DNA of 64,000 nt from Pyrobaculum arsenaticum DSM 13514 (GTDB lineage: Archaea > Thermoproteota > Thermoprotei > Thermoproteales > Thermoproteaceae): NCBI RefSeq assembly GCF_000016385.1, contig NC_009376.1, forward strand, positions 1-64,000, given 5' to 3'. Of the stretch, positions 16,600 through 26,128 are shown in pieces (positions within the stretch are counted from its first letter, which is position 1; each line of letters begins with the position of its first letter). A program made the translations under genes and the position numbers. The notes under the pieces are model-generated. The model saw only the letters and a list, made by a program, of their open reading frames with translations. It was not told where the DNA came from and ran no database searches.

Positions 16600-18003
16600 G
16601 TGAGCTGTACATCGGCCATTCACTGCAAGCCGGAGACCACTAGAGAGGAGGAGCTAGAGGTTGACGTCTTAGTAGTCGGAGGCGGCCTAGGGGGGCTTAT
16701 AGCCGCCTCTGAGCTTAAGAAGTACGGCTACAATCCCAAGGTAGTATACACGGGGAACTTGGGGGGGCACCACATCCTTGGAGACGCCCCTAGGTATTCC
16801 GATATAGATATTGACGGAGTAATAGCAAAAGCAAAAAACCTAGACGTATCTCAGGGGTTCTTTGATGGAGTATACTTGTATCAGGGAGGGGTGAGGTATC
16901 GTGCGCGTTATAGACACCTTATCCTCGCCACAGGCGGCACCGACGTGCCGATTACATTTCCCGGCGGACTTAAAGCACCCCAAAAAACCGCAGAGGAGGT
17001 TCTCCCAGCTACCCCAACTGGTTTAAAAATTGTGGTCTGGGGCACTACTGAATGGGGGCTACGCACAGCCCTTGCGTTGAGAAATCGAGGTAATGAAGTA
17101 GTTGTCTTGGACAACTCGGCATACTTAAGAGACGTAAAGTATTACGAGAAAGTAAAGTCAAAGATTGACTTTCCAATAATACCCTCTGTAATTGTGAAGA
17201 GATATGAAAAGGGCGTGTTGACATATGACATAATAACCGGCAAAAAAGAGCCAGAGAGTAGAAAGGAGAGAGTTGACCTCATAGTTTCCGCCGTGAGGAT
17301 TGTGAATCCCTACGTACCGCTCAAGCTTGGATATAAGATATACTACACCTTCGAGCTGGGCTCGCTCATACCGAGGCGTAATAACTACGGCGAGTTGTTA
17401 ATAGTAGACGATGGGGGGAGAGCAGTGGGCGGGAGCAATGTGTACGCAACCGGCCACCTCTACGGAGCGCTTAGGGAAAGCCATATAGCAGAACAAGCCA
17501 AAGTACTGGCAACGTACATAGCCGCGAAAGACGGTGTAGAGTCTATGGACAAGGCAAAAGACGCGCTTGACAAGCTCTTGGTCACGTTCACAGTAGAAGC
17601 AAACTGGCTTTACAACCTGGGCAACAGGCTTGAACGCGGCACCGACGGCACAGGGCGCTATGTGGAGCCTAACGTCATCGATGTCCCCCACTGGGCATCA
17701 TTTTGGCCCCAAATAGAGGAAGCCGGCGACATAGTGCTGTGCCCCTGCGACGGCACGCTGGCCGAGAGAGTTTTAAAGGAAATAGAGCAGATGAACAAAC
17801 TTAAGAAGCTTAAGGTGAAGATCACGCACGAGGAGACGGACGTCCTCAGGCAATTAAGATTGCCCAAGCTCTCGTTCGGCGAAAGCGTATGCGCAGAGAG
17901 CGTGTGTCTTACGTATGCATCTATAATACTGGGGGCCTTGCTTGCGCAAAAACCCTCATACTTCCTTTATGGCAAACCGCAAATGCTCTATGGCAGTAGC
18001 TGA
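16600..18003 (+). CDS. FAD-dependent oxidoreductase with Bfd-like [2Fe-2S] domain
   Basis: A 467-residue flavoprotein. The FAD-binding motif is VVGGGLGGLIAA near residues 25-36. A second nucleotide-binding stretch (LKIVVWGTTEWGLRTALAL) near 142 suggests NAD(P)H. The C-terminal domain has C381-x-C383 and C431-x4-C436, the Bfd-type [2Fe-2S] ligand spacing. The set resembles the A/B subunits of opine, octopine or hydrogen-cyanide type dehydrogenases; the substrate is unknown. A seven-G run at 16761-16767 lies in the coding region. The 3' end overlaps the convergent phosphomutase by 16 bp. Confidence 0.82.
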   Translation: MSCTSAIHCKPETTREEELEVDVLVVGGGLGGLIAASELKKYGYNPKVVYTGNLGGHHILGDAPRYSDIDIDGVIAKAKNLDVSQGFFDGVYLYQGGVRYRARYRHLILATGGTDVPITFPGGLKAPQKTAEEVLPATPTGLKIVVWGTTEWGLRTALALRNRGNEVVVLDNSAYLRDVKYYEKVKSKIDFPIIPSVIVKRYEKGVLTYDIITGKKEPESRKERVDLIVSAVRIVNPYVPLKLGYKIYYTFELGSLIPRRNNYGELLIVDDGGRAVGGSNVYATGHLYGALRESHIAEQAKVLATYIAAKDGVESMDKAKDALDKLLVTFTVEANWLYNLGNRLERGTDGTGRYVEPNVIDVPHWASFWPQIEEAGDIVLCPCDGTLAERVLKEIEQMNKLKKLKVKITHEETDVLRQLRLPKLSFGESVCAESVCLTYASIILGALLAQKPSYFLYGKPQMLYGSS

Positions 18004-19274
18004 GCCACCAGCGACTTAAGTCTGTCAAACCCGTCTTTTGTGTTGCTTTCAATTTTCACGCGGATAACGGGCTCGGTATTGCTCGGCCTAATTAAGACTC
18101 TTCCGTCCTTAGTGCGTATGTCTAGACCGTCCAGCTCGTGGAACTCTAAGTTAGCCGCCCGCTTTTTGGCCTCCTCCACAGCCCTTCTAGGATCGGTTGC
18201 CCTAATGTCTACACGCTCTTCGTACACCTTCGGCGCTTTCTCTAATACCTCATCCATGGTAACGCCGGCGTCGCCCAACGTAGCGAGCAACTTCAACGCC
18301 GCGTAGATACCGTCGTCGAAGTAGTTGTGCTCCCTAAAGCCTATGTGGCCGCTGTACTCCGCCCAGAAGAGCGCGTTGTATTTGACAGCAGTTGGCTTCT
18401 GGAAGCTGTGGCCAACTCTCTGTCTAACCACCTTTACCCCCCTCTCTTCGGCTACTTTTTCTAGGTAAAGGGGCATTGTCACGTCTAGGACTACGACGTC
18501 GCCTGGCTTGGCTAGATAATTTAGCAACGCGTATACAATCTTCTCGGGTCTGAAGATCTCCCCCCTCGCTGTGACTAAGCCAACTCTATCGCAATCCCCG
18601 TCAAGAGCTATGCCTACGTCTAGGTTGTTCTCCTTAACCAAGGCGCGGAGCTGTTGTAGATTCTCCGCCTTCTCCGGGTCGGGGAGGTGCGCTGGGAAGC
18701 GACCGTCCGGCACGTCGTTTATTGCCACCACCTTTTGAAACACCTTCTTAAGCAAAGGCTTTAGCACCACGCCGGCCGCATTAGCCGGGTCGAAGCCGGC
18801 TGAGAGACCGAGCTCCCCGAATCTGCCCGACATGTAGTCCATGTAGCGGGACAGCGCGTCAGCAACCCGCACTACGCCGCGCTTCTCCGCAGGTGGCCCC
18901 TCTAGCATAGTTGCAAGTCGCTGAATTTCTTGGCTCTCCAAGTCGAGGCCTCCGCTCTTCATGATCTTCATACCGTTGTACTCAGGCGGGTTGTGCGAGG
19001 CTGTGATCATCACGGCAGGTCTCTGCAACACGTACGACGCATAGTGCGTCACCGGCGTCGTAGAGGTTCCGATGAAAATGACGTCGCCTCCGGAGAGGAG
19101 ACCCCGGGCAAGAGCCTCCGCAATTCTAAAAGAGTGCGTCCTCACGTCCATCCCCACTATAATGTCGCCTCCGCCGAAGAACTTGGAAATCGCGTAGCCG
19201 ATTTTTTCCACAAGCTCCATTGTCAACTCGCGGTCTACCACCCCTCTTATATCATAGGCCTTAAAAACCGACAT
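17988..19274 (-). CDS. phosphomannomutase/phosphoglucomutase
   Basis: A 428-residue alpha-D-phosphohexomutase. The phosphoserine loop is TASHNPPEYNG near residue 91. The metal-binding loop is DGDCDR near 227. The sugar-binding loop is EYSGH near 300. The phosphate-binding loop is RPSNTEPVIRVKIES near 400. It interconverts hexose 1- and 6-phosphates for glycosylation and sugar metabolism. A TATA-like TTATATATTTT about 25 bp upstream of the ATG supports the start. Confidence 0.95.
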   Translation of the reverse strand: MSVFKAYDIRGVVDRELTMELVEKIGYAISKFFGGGDIIVGMDVRTHSFRIAEALARGLLSGGDVIFIGTSTTPVTHYASYVLQRPAVMITASHNPPEYNGMKIMKSGGLDLESQEIQRLATMLEGPPAEKRGVVRVADALSRYMDYMSGRFGELGLSAGFDPANAAGVVLKPLLKKVFQKVVAINDVPDGRFPAHLPDPEKAENLQQLRALVKENNLDVGIALDGDCDRVGLVTARGEIFRPEKIVYALLNYLAKPGDVVVLDVTMPLYLEKVAEERGVKVVRQRVGHSFQKPTAVKYNALFWAEYSGHIGFREHNYFDDGIYAALKLLATLGDAGVTMDEVLEKAPKVYEERVDIRATDPRRAVEEAKKRAANLEFHELDGLDIRTKDGRVLIRPSNTEPVIRVKIESNTKDGFDRLKSLVAQLLP

Positions 19275-19391
19275 GTGCCGGAACTAGCCGCGAAGTTATA
19301 TATTTTAGGTACGCACAACAGAGCTTCTACATTGACACATCCGGCGTTTCACTACCGCGACGGGTATTTATACCAATACTTAGGACTAAAC

Positions 19392-20507
19392 GTGAGACTT
19401 GCCGGAACGGCGGATTTGCCTCTTCACGACGGTACAGTGCCGTACTGGTTGCTTTCCAGGATGAAGAAGCTGGCATCGCTTGTATTAACCATTATGCACG
19501 ATATATACGGCCCAGACGGCATTGTGGAGAGGTTTGCCCATCCTGTATTTTTCCAGGCGTTTAATGATCTCATCGGGATGGATTGGGACAGCTCCGGCAG
19601 TACTACCGTCACTACTGCCGTTGTTAAGGAGGCGTTGTCCAAGTCCGAGATCCCGGTTAGAGTGGCAGGGGGCAAGGGGAGGCAGGCCTTAAACGCGCCG
19701 AACGAACTGGCGGAGATATCCCGGCAATTTAATCTAGACGCCGAGAGGCTAATCGCCACTTCTAGGCTAGTGGCGAAAGTGGACAACGTATTGGTGCAAG
19801 ACGGCTACGACTTGTACCACCACGCCTTCTTCGTCTCCTCCACCGGCAGGTGGGCGGTGGTACAACAAGGCTTAAATCCAGAAGTTAGGATGGCTCGTCG
19901 GTACCACTGGCTCGCTACTGAAAACTACTTTGACAGCCCCCACACCGGCGTGGTGGGCGTAAAGCGCAATAGAGTGCTCAACTTGGCGTCGGCAAAGAGC
20001 AGAGAGAATAGGTCCGTCATCCTAGAACTCGTAAACGAGGGGGCAACGAAGGTGGCGAAATACCTCGCGCTTCTACGCGGACAAGCGACTCTCTTCGACG
20101 TACCAAGATACCACCCCTATACGAAAATCGACATAGAAGTAAGGACAGTTGTGAAGAATTTGCCCCCGCCCAAGTCGGTAACCGACTTCAAGGAGCTTCT
20201 TCTGCAATACCGCGTGGGACCTAAAACCCTCCGGGCCCTTTCGCTGGTGGCGGAGCTTGTGTTTAAGACCCCCGCCGACTGGAACGACCCGGCAACGGAC
20301 CCATTCAAATTCGCCTTCGCAGTAGGCGGAAAGGACGGCATACCCTACCCCGTTGATAGAAGGACATACGACGAGCTCATAGCTATACTCGACGTCGTGG
20401 TGGACAAGGCAAGGAGTGATCCAGGCCTCTACCGCTACCTTTCTCACCTAGCCAAGAAGGCCGAGGCGTGGAGATACCCCCAAGACAAGAAAAAGCCGAC
20501 GCTTTAA
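19392..20507 (+). CDS. DUF763 family protein
   Basis: About 371 residues, matching the archaeal/bacterial DUF763 family: the start RLAGTADLPLHDGTVPYWLLSRM and later SSTGRWAVVQQGLN and ENYFDSPHTG are its signatures. Function is unproven; the family has been linked by some to DNA or nucleotide handling. I chose GTG 19392 because TATTTATA at 19363-19370 lies 25 bp upstream; the frame further upstream is antisense to the phosphomutase. It overlaps the convergent pyrF by 4 bp. Confidence 0.9.
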   Translation: MRLAGTADLPLHDGTVPYWLLSRMKKLASLVLTIMHDIYGPDGIVERFAHPVFFQAFNDLIGMDWDSSGSTTVTTAVVKEALSKSEIPVRVAGGKGRQALNAPNELAEISRQFNLDAERLIATSRLVAKVDNVLVQDGYDLYHHAFFVSSTGRWAVVQQGLNPEVRMARRYHWLATENYFDSPHTGVVGVKRNRVLNLASAKSRENRSVILELVNEGATKVAKYLALLRGQATLFDVPRYHPYTKIDIEVRTVVKNLPPPKSVTDFKELLLQYRVGPKTLRALSLVAELVFKTPADWNDPATDPFKFAFAVGGKDGIPYPVDRRTYDELIAILDVVVDKARSDPGLYRYLSHLAKKAEAWRYPQDKKKPTL

Positions 20508-21103
20508 GGTGTATTAAAGCAACGGGAACTGAGGCCGGCCCACTCAGTCACCCTATCCGGCTTTTCTAGTATGTACCTCCCAACGATTTCGAAATCTGCA
20601 CCTGCCCTAAGGGCCTCTCCAGGGCGTCCTCCTTGGGCGCCTATCCCAGGCGTAATGATCCTGTAGCTACACCCCACTTTTTTCCTGACATATGCCACCA
20701 CCTCGGGCTTATTGCCTGGCAACACAAATCCCCTAACATCCCTAACCTGCTCCACTAGCCTTTCCCAAACCTCGTCGTAAAGAGTTGGAGCGGTCATCTT
20801 AGCAAGGACGTACACCCTGTCTCCTTTCGGCAAGGAAGGGTAGAGAAAGCCGTGGAGTATGGCGCAACACGCCCCCTTCTCGACTACCTTATCTATGACT
20901 CTATTTACTATATACGGTATATCCGCCAGCTTTAGGTCTACAATGACGTTGCCATATCTCGAGATCTCACTTATTATGGATATACCTCCCTCAAAGACAA
21001 GATCCCAGCCCACCTTAAACCCCGCTACTTTGTCTTTCAGTAACTTTACCAGATCCAGGGCCTTCAGCACACCAACGTCAAGAGCCGCTATGACTGGCAA
21101 CAC
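20504..21103 (-). CDS. pyrF: orotidine-5'-phosphate decarboxylase
   Basis: Last step of UMP synthesis. The 199-residue TIM barrel has ALDVG at the N terminus, the catalytic DLKLADIP (Asp-x-Lys-x-x-Asp) near residue 57, and the phosphate-binding TPGIGAQGGRPGEALRAGADFEIVGR block near 148-175. It starts at GTG 21103, with TATAAATA near 21123-21131 about 24 bp upstream. It is divergent from pyrB; no other pyrimidine gene is in the window. Confidence 0.94.
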   Translation of the reverse strand: MLPVIAALDVGVLKALDLVKLLKDKVAGFKVGWDLVFEGGISIISEISRYGNVIVDLKLADIPYIVNRVIDKVVEKGACCAILHGFLYPSLPKGDRVYVLAKMTAPTLYDEVWERLVEQVRDVRGFVLPGNKPEVVAYVRKKVGCSYRIITPGIGAQGGRPGEALRAGADFEIVGRYILEKPDRVTEWAGLSSRCFNTP

Positions 21104-21320
21104 GCCTTGTGCGGTAAAGTGAAGTATTTATACGATCTTCAACACAACGCGTTCTTATACGCCTTCGCTTATCTGTTGTCGACGCTGTAGTGTCGGAAGC
21201 TACGCTCTCGCTGTATCTTCTAACAGCGCCGTCCTCCTACGCCGAGGGGCCATGCCGGAGCAGTCTCTAGACTCTATCCTTACCAGTCAACTTTAAAGAT
21301 TGTGAGATCAATATGCAAAC

Positions 21321-22238
21321 GTGTGGCGTGGTAGGGATGTCATAACAATGCGCGACTTCGGCAGAGGTGAATTAGAGGAGCTTTTCGAGACTGCGAAGTA
21401 CATGGAGAAATACGCCAAAAGCCGTGTTGATTTCTTAAAGGGTAAGATCATGGCCGTCGCCTTCTTTGAGCCGTCCACACGGACTAGGCTAAGCTTTGAA
21501 ACGGCAATGAGGAGGCTGGGAGGTGACGTAATAGGCTTCTGGGGCGCCGAGGGGACCAGCGTGGAGAAGGGAGAGACGCTCGCAGACACGATAAGGATGC
21601 TAGATGCGTATTCGAATATTATCGTCATTAGGCACAAGCTGGAGGGGGCCGCCAAGCTGGCCGCTGAGGTGGCGGAGAGCCCCGTAATAAACGGCGGGGA
21701 CGGCGCCTTTAATCACCCTACGCAGGCAATGTTAGACCTTTACACCATATGGCGCGAGTTCGGCCACATAGACGGCCTAAACATAGGGCTTATGGGCGAT
21801 CTACGCTATGCCAGAACTATAAACAGCCTCCTGGAGGCTCTCGCGAATTTCGACGTAAGGACTTTTCTAATCTCTCCGGAGTACCTACGCCCGAGGGCAG
21901 AGACTCTGGACTACGTCAAGTCGAGAGGCCTAAAGCTCAGCTTCCATACCAACGTGGAGGAGGTAATACACGAGCTAGACGTGCTGTACGTAGTCAGAGT
22001 ACAGAGGGAGAGGTTCTTAGACCCCCTCGAGTACGAAAGAGTAAAGGGTAGCTACCGAGTCACGTTAGAAATTCTAAAAAAAGCAAAGAAGCACCTAGCG
22101 ATACTACACCCGCTACCCCGAGTCGACGAAATTGACCACAGACTAGATAACACGCCGCATGCTAAGTACTTCAAACAAGCCGCGTTAGGCGTCCCTCTTA
22201 GGATGGCTCTTATATACCTAATCCTTTCACAACCATGA
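21321..22238 (+). CDS. pyrB: aspartate carbamoyltransferase catalytic chain
   Basis: A 305-residue trimeric enzyme that makes carbamoyl-aspartate. The carbamoyl-phosphate loop is FEPSTRTRLSFETA near residue 46. HPTQAMLDLYT near 128 and LHPLPRVDEI near 258 complete the active site. The usual downstream pyrI regulatory-chain gene is absent; an acetyltransferase follows with a 4-bp overlap. AACTTTAAAG (21290-21299) lies about 26 bp before the GTG. The 150 bp between this and the pyrF promoter shows nothing recognisable. Confidence 0.95.
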   Translation: MWRGRDVITMRDFGRGELEELFETAKYMEKYAKSRVDFLKGKIMAVAFFEPSTRTRLSFETAMRRLGGDVIGFWGAEGTSVEKGETLADTIRMLDAYSNIIVIRHKLEGAAKLAAEVAESPVINGGDGAFNHPTQAMLDLYTIWREFGHIDGLNIGLMGDLRYARTINSLLEALANFDVRTFLISPEYLRPRAETLDYVKSRGLKLSFHTNVEEVIHELDVLYVVRVQRERFLDPLEYERVKGSYRVTLEILKKAKKHLAILHPLPRVDEIDHRLDNTPHAKYFKQAALGVPLRMALIYLILSQP

Positions 22239-22765
22239 CCCTCGAAATTGTACTAGAGGGCCCCCAGAGACTTATGGGTAAAGACGGCAAGACCGCATTT
22301 GTGATCAGGGAAGCCACTACCAAAGATCTCAACGATGTGATCATGATAAATAGGAAAGTGCTACCGGAGAACTACCCCACTTGGTTTTTTGTAGAGCACT
22401 TGGAGCAGTTCCCCAAAGCCTTCATCGTTGCCGAGATAGACGGCAGAGTAGTAGGCTATATCATGTCTCGTGTCGAATATGGCTGGAGCAATATCCAGAA
22501 GGGGAAGGCTGTGAGGAAGGGACATATCGTCTCTGTGGGCGTGCTCCCCGAGGCGAGGAGACTTGGCATCGCCACTGCAATGATGTTGAGGGCCATGAAG
22601 GCCATGAAAGTGTTTTACGGCGCGTCGGAGGTATATCTCGAAGTCCGGGTCTCCAATACGCCAGCGATATCCCTTTATGAAAAACTAGGTTACAAAGTGG
22701 TTGGGCGAATTCCCGGATACTACAGCGATGGCGAAGATGCCTTTCTAATGGCTTGTCCTCTATAG
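22235..22765 (+). CDS. N-terminal protein acetyltransferase, RimI/Ard1 type
   Basis: A 176-residue GNAT protein. Acetyl-CoA motif A is SVGVLPEARRLGIATAMMLRAM near residues 91-112, and motif B is YLEVRVSNTPAISLYEKLGYKVVGR near 131-155, which matches archaeal Ard1 (NatA-like) enzymes that acetylate protein N termini. The N-terminal 20 residues before the fold are an extension. It overlaps the pyrB stop (ATGA), so it is co-transcribed, though the functions are not obviously linked. Confidence 0.9.
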   Translation: MTLEIVLEGPQRLMGKDGKTAFVIREATTKDLNDVIMINRKVLPENYPTWFFVEHLEQFPKAFIVAEIDGRVVGYIMSRVEYGWSNIQKGKAVRKGHIVSVGVLPEARRLGIATAMMLRAMKAMKVFYGASEVYLEVRVSNTPAISLYEKLGYKVVGRIPGYYSDGEDAFLMACPL

Positions 22766-22808
22766 GAGGCGCAAAGCAAAATATTTAACATTAGCATCGC
22801 AACGTTTT

Positions 22809-24329
22809 GTGTTAGGAGCCATAGCTAAATGGCAACTGCGGGGAATTGAGAAGACCGACCTCGATCCGCTGAAGTTTCGCAATACAGCAAGGCTCTTCAC
22901 CACGTTGGGTCTAGGCGTTGTAGCCGCAGGAGCCGTGTTGCTGGCGTTAGGCTTCCCGCTTGGCCCTCTCATCCTGGGCACCGGCGCTATGGTGTTTATG
23001 ATGCCGAAGTTGATTGTGTCTGTACGATCTGGATCGATACGCGAGATGCTTTCCACAGAGATGGTGTTCTTCACAGCGTTGGTGCAAATGGGCTTTGCCA
23101 CAAAGGCGCACCTCAACCTCCTTATTGAGCGCATGACGCGGTACAAGGAGCTCCCTGGCGTTAGGACTTTGGCTATCGCCGCGTGGAACAACGCCAGGAT
23201 GATAGGGATGGAGCCTCTAGACTCGATGAAGAGAGCCGTGGAGAAGCTAGCCCCCCAAAAACTGGTGTACCGGTTCAACTCTCTCTACACGTCGCTGAGG
23301 ATAGGCGAGGACATCGTAGCCAAGCTTTCCCTCTACATGGATATGGACATCGTGGAGTTCTCAACCGCGATGCAGAGGCGTATGGATAGGCTCACCTCCT
23401 TAATATCCTCTCTCGTCGTCGGCCTTGCCATGTTGTCGGTGACAGCCGTGGTTATAGGCAGAGGAAACCCGGCAATGCTTATACTAATGGGCGGCCTCCT
23501 CCCCGCCGTCCTCGGCGTCGTGATGGCGCTGTTTATTAACGTACCTCTCATGAAAATGGACTTCCGCCTGCTCCCCCTCATCTTTGGCATAGTCTCATCT
23601 GTGGTGATGATTGTCATAGGCCTCACGCCAATTGCCCAGTACGCCCCCTTGCTCGCATTCGCCGTTGCGCTAGCTGGATGGGTAATTACTCGCGAAAAGA
23701 TCGAAGCTAGAGCCTTTGAAAGGGGGTTTATGGACTTCGTCTATACGGTATTCGACGAGTTGAAGAGGGCGCCCTCTGTCTACCGCGCCGTGGAGAACGC
23801 AATAACCTTTGGCGACTATGGCCCCTTTAACAAGAAGGCAGCTGCCATACTCCAGACCATGAAGGTGGGGGATCACAAGCTTGAAGACGTTGTGTTAAAA
23901 GATATGCAACCCGTAATGTCCGTAGTTCTCAGGATGCTGTTTGATATCTACCGCCTCGGCACACTGCCACGCGCAACAATTGACCAGCTCCAGAACTTTG
24001 TGGTGAAGCTCTTCGAGTACAGAAACGAAATAGGAAAAACACTTAACATAACCAGGTTTTTAGCACTGGCCGGCGCGGCTATGGTGGCCTTTGTAAACAC
24101 CTCGATGATAAAGCTGACCGAGGCTATGTCCAAGATCTCGGGGGGCGCAACGCTGGGCGGCGTCGGGATGAGTATGTTATACTTCGCGCTTGGGATTATG
24201 GCCATCGGCTACTACTTCCTATTCTCTAAGATAAGCTTCTCAACCAGAGGCGGCTTGTTGTATCTGGCGATGTTATTCCTAGCTATCTTCGTGGCTTCTT
24301 TCGCCGTAGGGGCGTTCTTAAGAGGGTGA
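22809..24329 (+). CDS. type IV pilus/secretion membrane platform protein (TadC/FlaJ-like)
   Basis: A 506-residue polytopic protein with two T2SSF-type helical domains (about residues 60-190 and 300-420), each followed by transmembrane helices: LVVGLAMLSVTAVVIG, LLPAVLGVVMALFINVP and more near 205-290, and three at the C terminus. It is the inner-membrane platform that works with the ATPase downstream in assembling archaeal type IV pili or a related structure. Its GTG start follows an AAATATTTAAC TATA box. No prepilin or peptidase gene is visible here. Confidence 0.88.
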   Translation: MLGAIAKWQLRGIEKTDLDPLKFRNTARLFTTLGLGVVAAGAVLLALGFPLGPLILGTGAMVFMMPKLIVSVRSGSIREMLSTEMVFFTALVQMGFATKAHLNLLIERMTRYKELPGVRTLAIAAWNNARMIGMEPLDSMKRAVEKLAPQKLVYRFNSLYTSLRIGEDIVAKLSLYMDMDIVEFSTAMQRRMDRLTSLISSLVVGLAMLSVTAVVIGRGNPAMLILMGGLLPAVLGVVMALFINVPLMKMDFRLLPLIFGIVSSVVMIVIGLTPIAQYAPLLAFAVALAGWVITREKIEARAFERGFMDFVYTVFDELKRAPSVYRAVENAITFGDYGPFNKKAAAILQTMKVGDHKLEDVVLKDMQPVMSVVLRMLFDIYRLGTLPRATIDQLQNFVVKLFEYRNEIGKTLNITRFLALAGAAMVAFVNTSMIKLTEAMSKISGGATLGGVGMSMLYFALGIMAIGYYFLFSKISFSTRGGLLYLAMLFLAIFVASFAVGAFLRG

Positions 24330-24439
24330 GCTACGCCGAAATGCGCAGACTAGAGATGATGATGTGGCGGAGCCCATGCATGGGGTGCGGTCTGTACAGC
24401 GGTCACGTAATGCGGTGCGATGGCTGTGACATCCCTTAA
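24326..24439 (+). CDS. 37-residue zinc-ribbon protein in the pilus operon
   Basis: GTG overlaps the stop of the platform gene (GTGA) and the frame runs to TAA at 24439. The product has C-M-G-C and C-D-G-C separated by 10 residues, a compact zinc ribbon (CMGCGLYSGHVMRCDGCDI). Two Cys-x2-Cys pairs in such a short frame placed exactly at a translational-coupling junction make chance unlikely. Function unknown; possibly a regulator or cofactor of the pilus ATPase. Confidence 0.6.
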   Translation: MSYAEMRRLEMMMWRSPCMGCGLYSGHVMRCDGCDIP

Positions 24440-24476
24440 CGTAAAACATTTAGCCAGATTTCATTAGCTGGGCGAT

Positions 24477-25961
24477 ATGCTTGACTTCCGGCTAGAGCCT
24501 TGCCAGGGAGTTGTGGTTGAGGAGTATCAATCCGAGGGCGCAAGGGTACAGATATACCAGTCGGAGGATGGGTACTGCTACAATGTGGCTTATGCCTTTC
24601 CATACAGCGAGAAGATCGGTGAGTATGCCTACAAGGTCGTCGAATACCTGACAGCCAACCAGTTCATACGTCCCAACATAACAAGGGAGGAGTTGGGAAA
24701 GCTTATCGAAATGGCCATGACTGATATAGGAGTGCCTAAACAGCTACGCGCGGCTGTGCGGTACTACGTCCAGCTCGAAGCAGCCGACTATTCCTATCTC
24801 ACGCCCATACTGTACGACATAAGGCTCGAGAACATCAACATCAACGGCACGGAAAATCCCATCTTTGTCGACCACAGGGACTACGGCTACAACATAAAGA
24901 CTAACGTAATCCCGACTAACAAGGAGACGCTTATTAAAATCGTGGGCAGAGTGTACGCAGAGACCGGGAGGCCGCTTAACGAGCAGTACCCCATCCAAGA
25001 CACGTACATTAGGCTGAGGAACGGCGCGTTGCTCCGCTTCGCCACCGCCATGTCTGGCCGCGTGGCAAGAAACCCGCCGTATGTGTCTGTACGTGTGCAA
25101 CCGCCGTTCCCCATCTCGCCTACTGAGCTGATAAAGAGAAAAACCATATCGCCTCTCGCCATGGCGTACCTCTGGTACATGTTCGAGCACCACAAATCGG
25201 TGATGGTTATCGGGGGCACAGGCACAGGCAAAACCACCTTGCTTAACGCGTTGATGGTACTACTGCCACATAAACGCCTGGCAATCGCAGAGGAGACACC
25301 GGAAATTAGAGTGCCGCCGAGCTTCCAGAACGTTGTCATGCTCTTCACATCGCCAATGTACGACTACATGAAAAACCTCCCCGGCTCAGAGTCGGCTATA
25401 TACCTAATTGACCTCGTGAAGTATCTCCTGAGGGCTAGACCTGACATAATCGTAATCGGCGAGAGCCGCGGCAGAGAGATCCACGAGCTTATACAAGGCG
25501 TCCTCACAGGCCACGGCGGTGCTACCACCTTCCACGCCGAGGACATCATGGAGGTGTTTATGAGGCTGACAGGAGAGGCTATAGGCGTGTCCTCCGAACA
25601 TCTCTCGGCTTTCCACGTACTCGCAACTATTAGAAGGTTCGACTTCGGCAGACGTGTCACTTCTATTACAGAGGTTGTGTGGCTGAGGGCGTACCCCTAC
25701 GCCGCGCCTGGAAAAGTAAAAATCAAAGATGAAGAATTCGGGCTGATAAACGTGGGCTGGTACGACCCGCGGACAGATACTGTGGAAATAGATCTCAGAA
25801 GATCGTACTGGTTGCAAAAAATAGGGGGCTACGAGGAGATACTTGAAAGAGCAAAATTCCTAACAGCATTGGTAGAGAGAGGTGTGATCGATGCCGAGAA
25901 AGTGGCAGAAGCCGTAAGGGAGTACTACAGAGAGAAGCACGCGCTGCTAAAGAAAGTCTAG
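24477..25961 (+). CDS. type II/IV secretion (pilus) ATPase, VirB11/TadA family
   Basis: A 494-residue hexameric ATPase that powers pilin assembly. Walker A is GGTGTGKTTLL near residue 246, the Asp box is IAEETPEI near 272, Walker B is PDIIVIGESRG near 322, and the His box is GHGGATTFHAED near 345. An N-terminal domain of about 200 residues precedes the motor. It lies 37 bp after the zinc-ribbon gene, probably in the same unit as the platform protein. Confidence 0.94.
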   Translation: MLDFRLEPCQGVVVEEYQSEGARVQIYQSEDGYCYNVAYAFPYSEKIGEYAYKVVEYLTANQFIRPNITREELGKLIEMAMTDIGVPKQLRAAVRYYVQLEAADYSYLTPILYDIRLENININGTENPIFVDHRDYGYNIKTNVIPTNKETLIKIVGRVYAETGRPLNEQYPIQDTYIRLRNGALLRFATAMSGRVARNPPYVSVRVQPPFPISPTELIKRKTISPLAMAYLWYMFEHHKSVMVIGGTGTGKTTLLNALMVLLPHKRLAIAEETPEIRVPPSFQNVVMLFTSPMYDYMKNLPGSESAIYLIDLVKYLLRARPDIIVIGESRGREIHELIQGVLTGHGGATTFHAEDIMEVFMRLTGEAIGVSSEHLSAFHVLATIRRFDFGRRVTSITEVVWLRAYPYAAPGKVKIKDEEFGLINVGWYDPRTDTVEIDLRRSYWLQKIGGYEEILERAKFLTALVERGVIDAEKVAEAVREYYREKHALLKKV

Positions 25962-26128
25962 TCACAAATATGGCACAATTGCCGCCGCACCCTCCCTATA
26001 AACATGGTGTTCAGACGCGTATGGATTGCCACGTGCGGTTGCACAGCTCTACATTTGATCTCTGCCTTTCGCAAATAAAATAATGTATCTGCCTATCATC
26101 TTTTTAAAACTAAGAAAGGGGGCCTAAC

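Noticed and set aside
18930..19391. N-terminal extension of the DUF763 frame
   Set aside because: It is antisense to the phosphomutase, reads as arginine/histidine-rich nonsense, and a TATA box marks GTG 19392 as the start.
21136..21288. Small gene or RNA between pyrF and pyrB
   Set aside because: One plus-strand frame is open but has no start, no SD and non-biased composition. No tRNA T-loop or C/D boxes are visible.
25970..26083. 37-codon frame (ATG GCA CAA TTG) after the pilus ATPase
   Set aside because: Proline- and histidine-rich product without motif, SD or TATA; could be chance.
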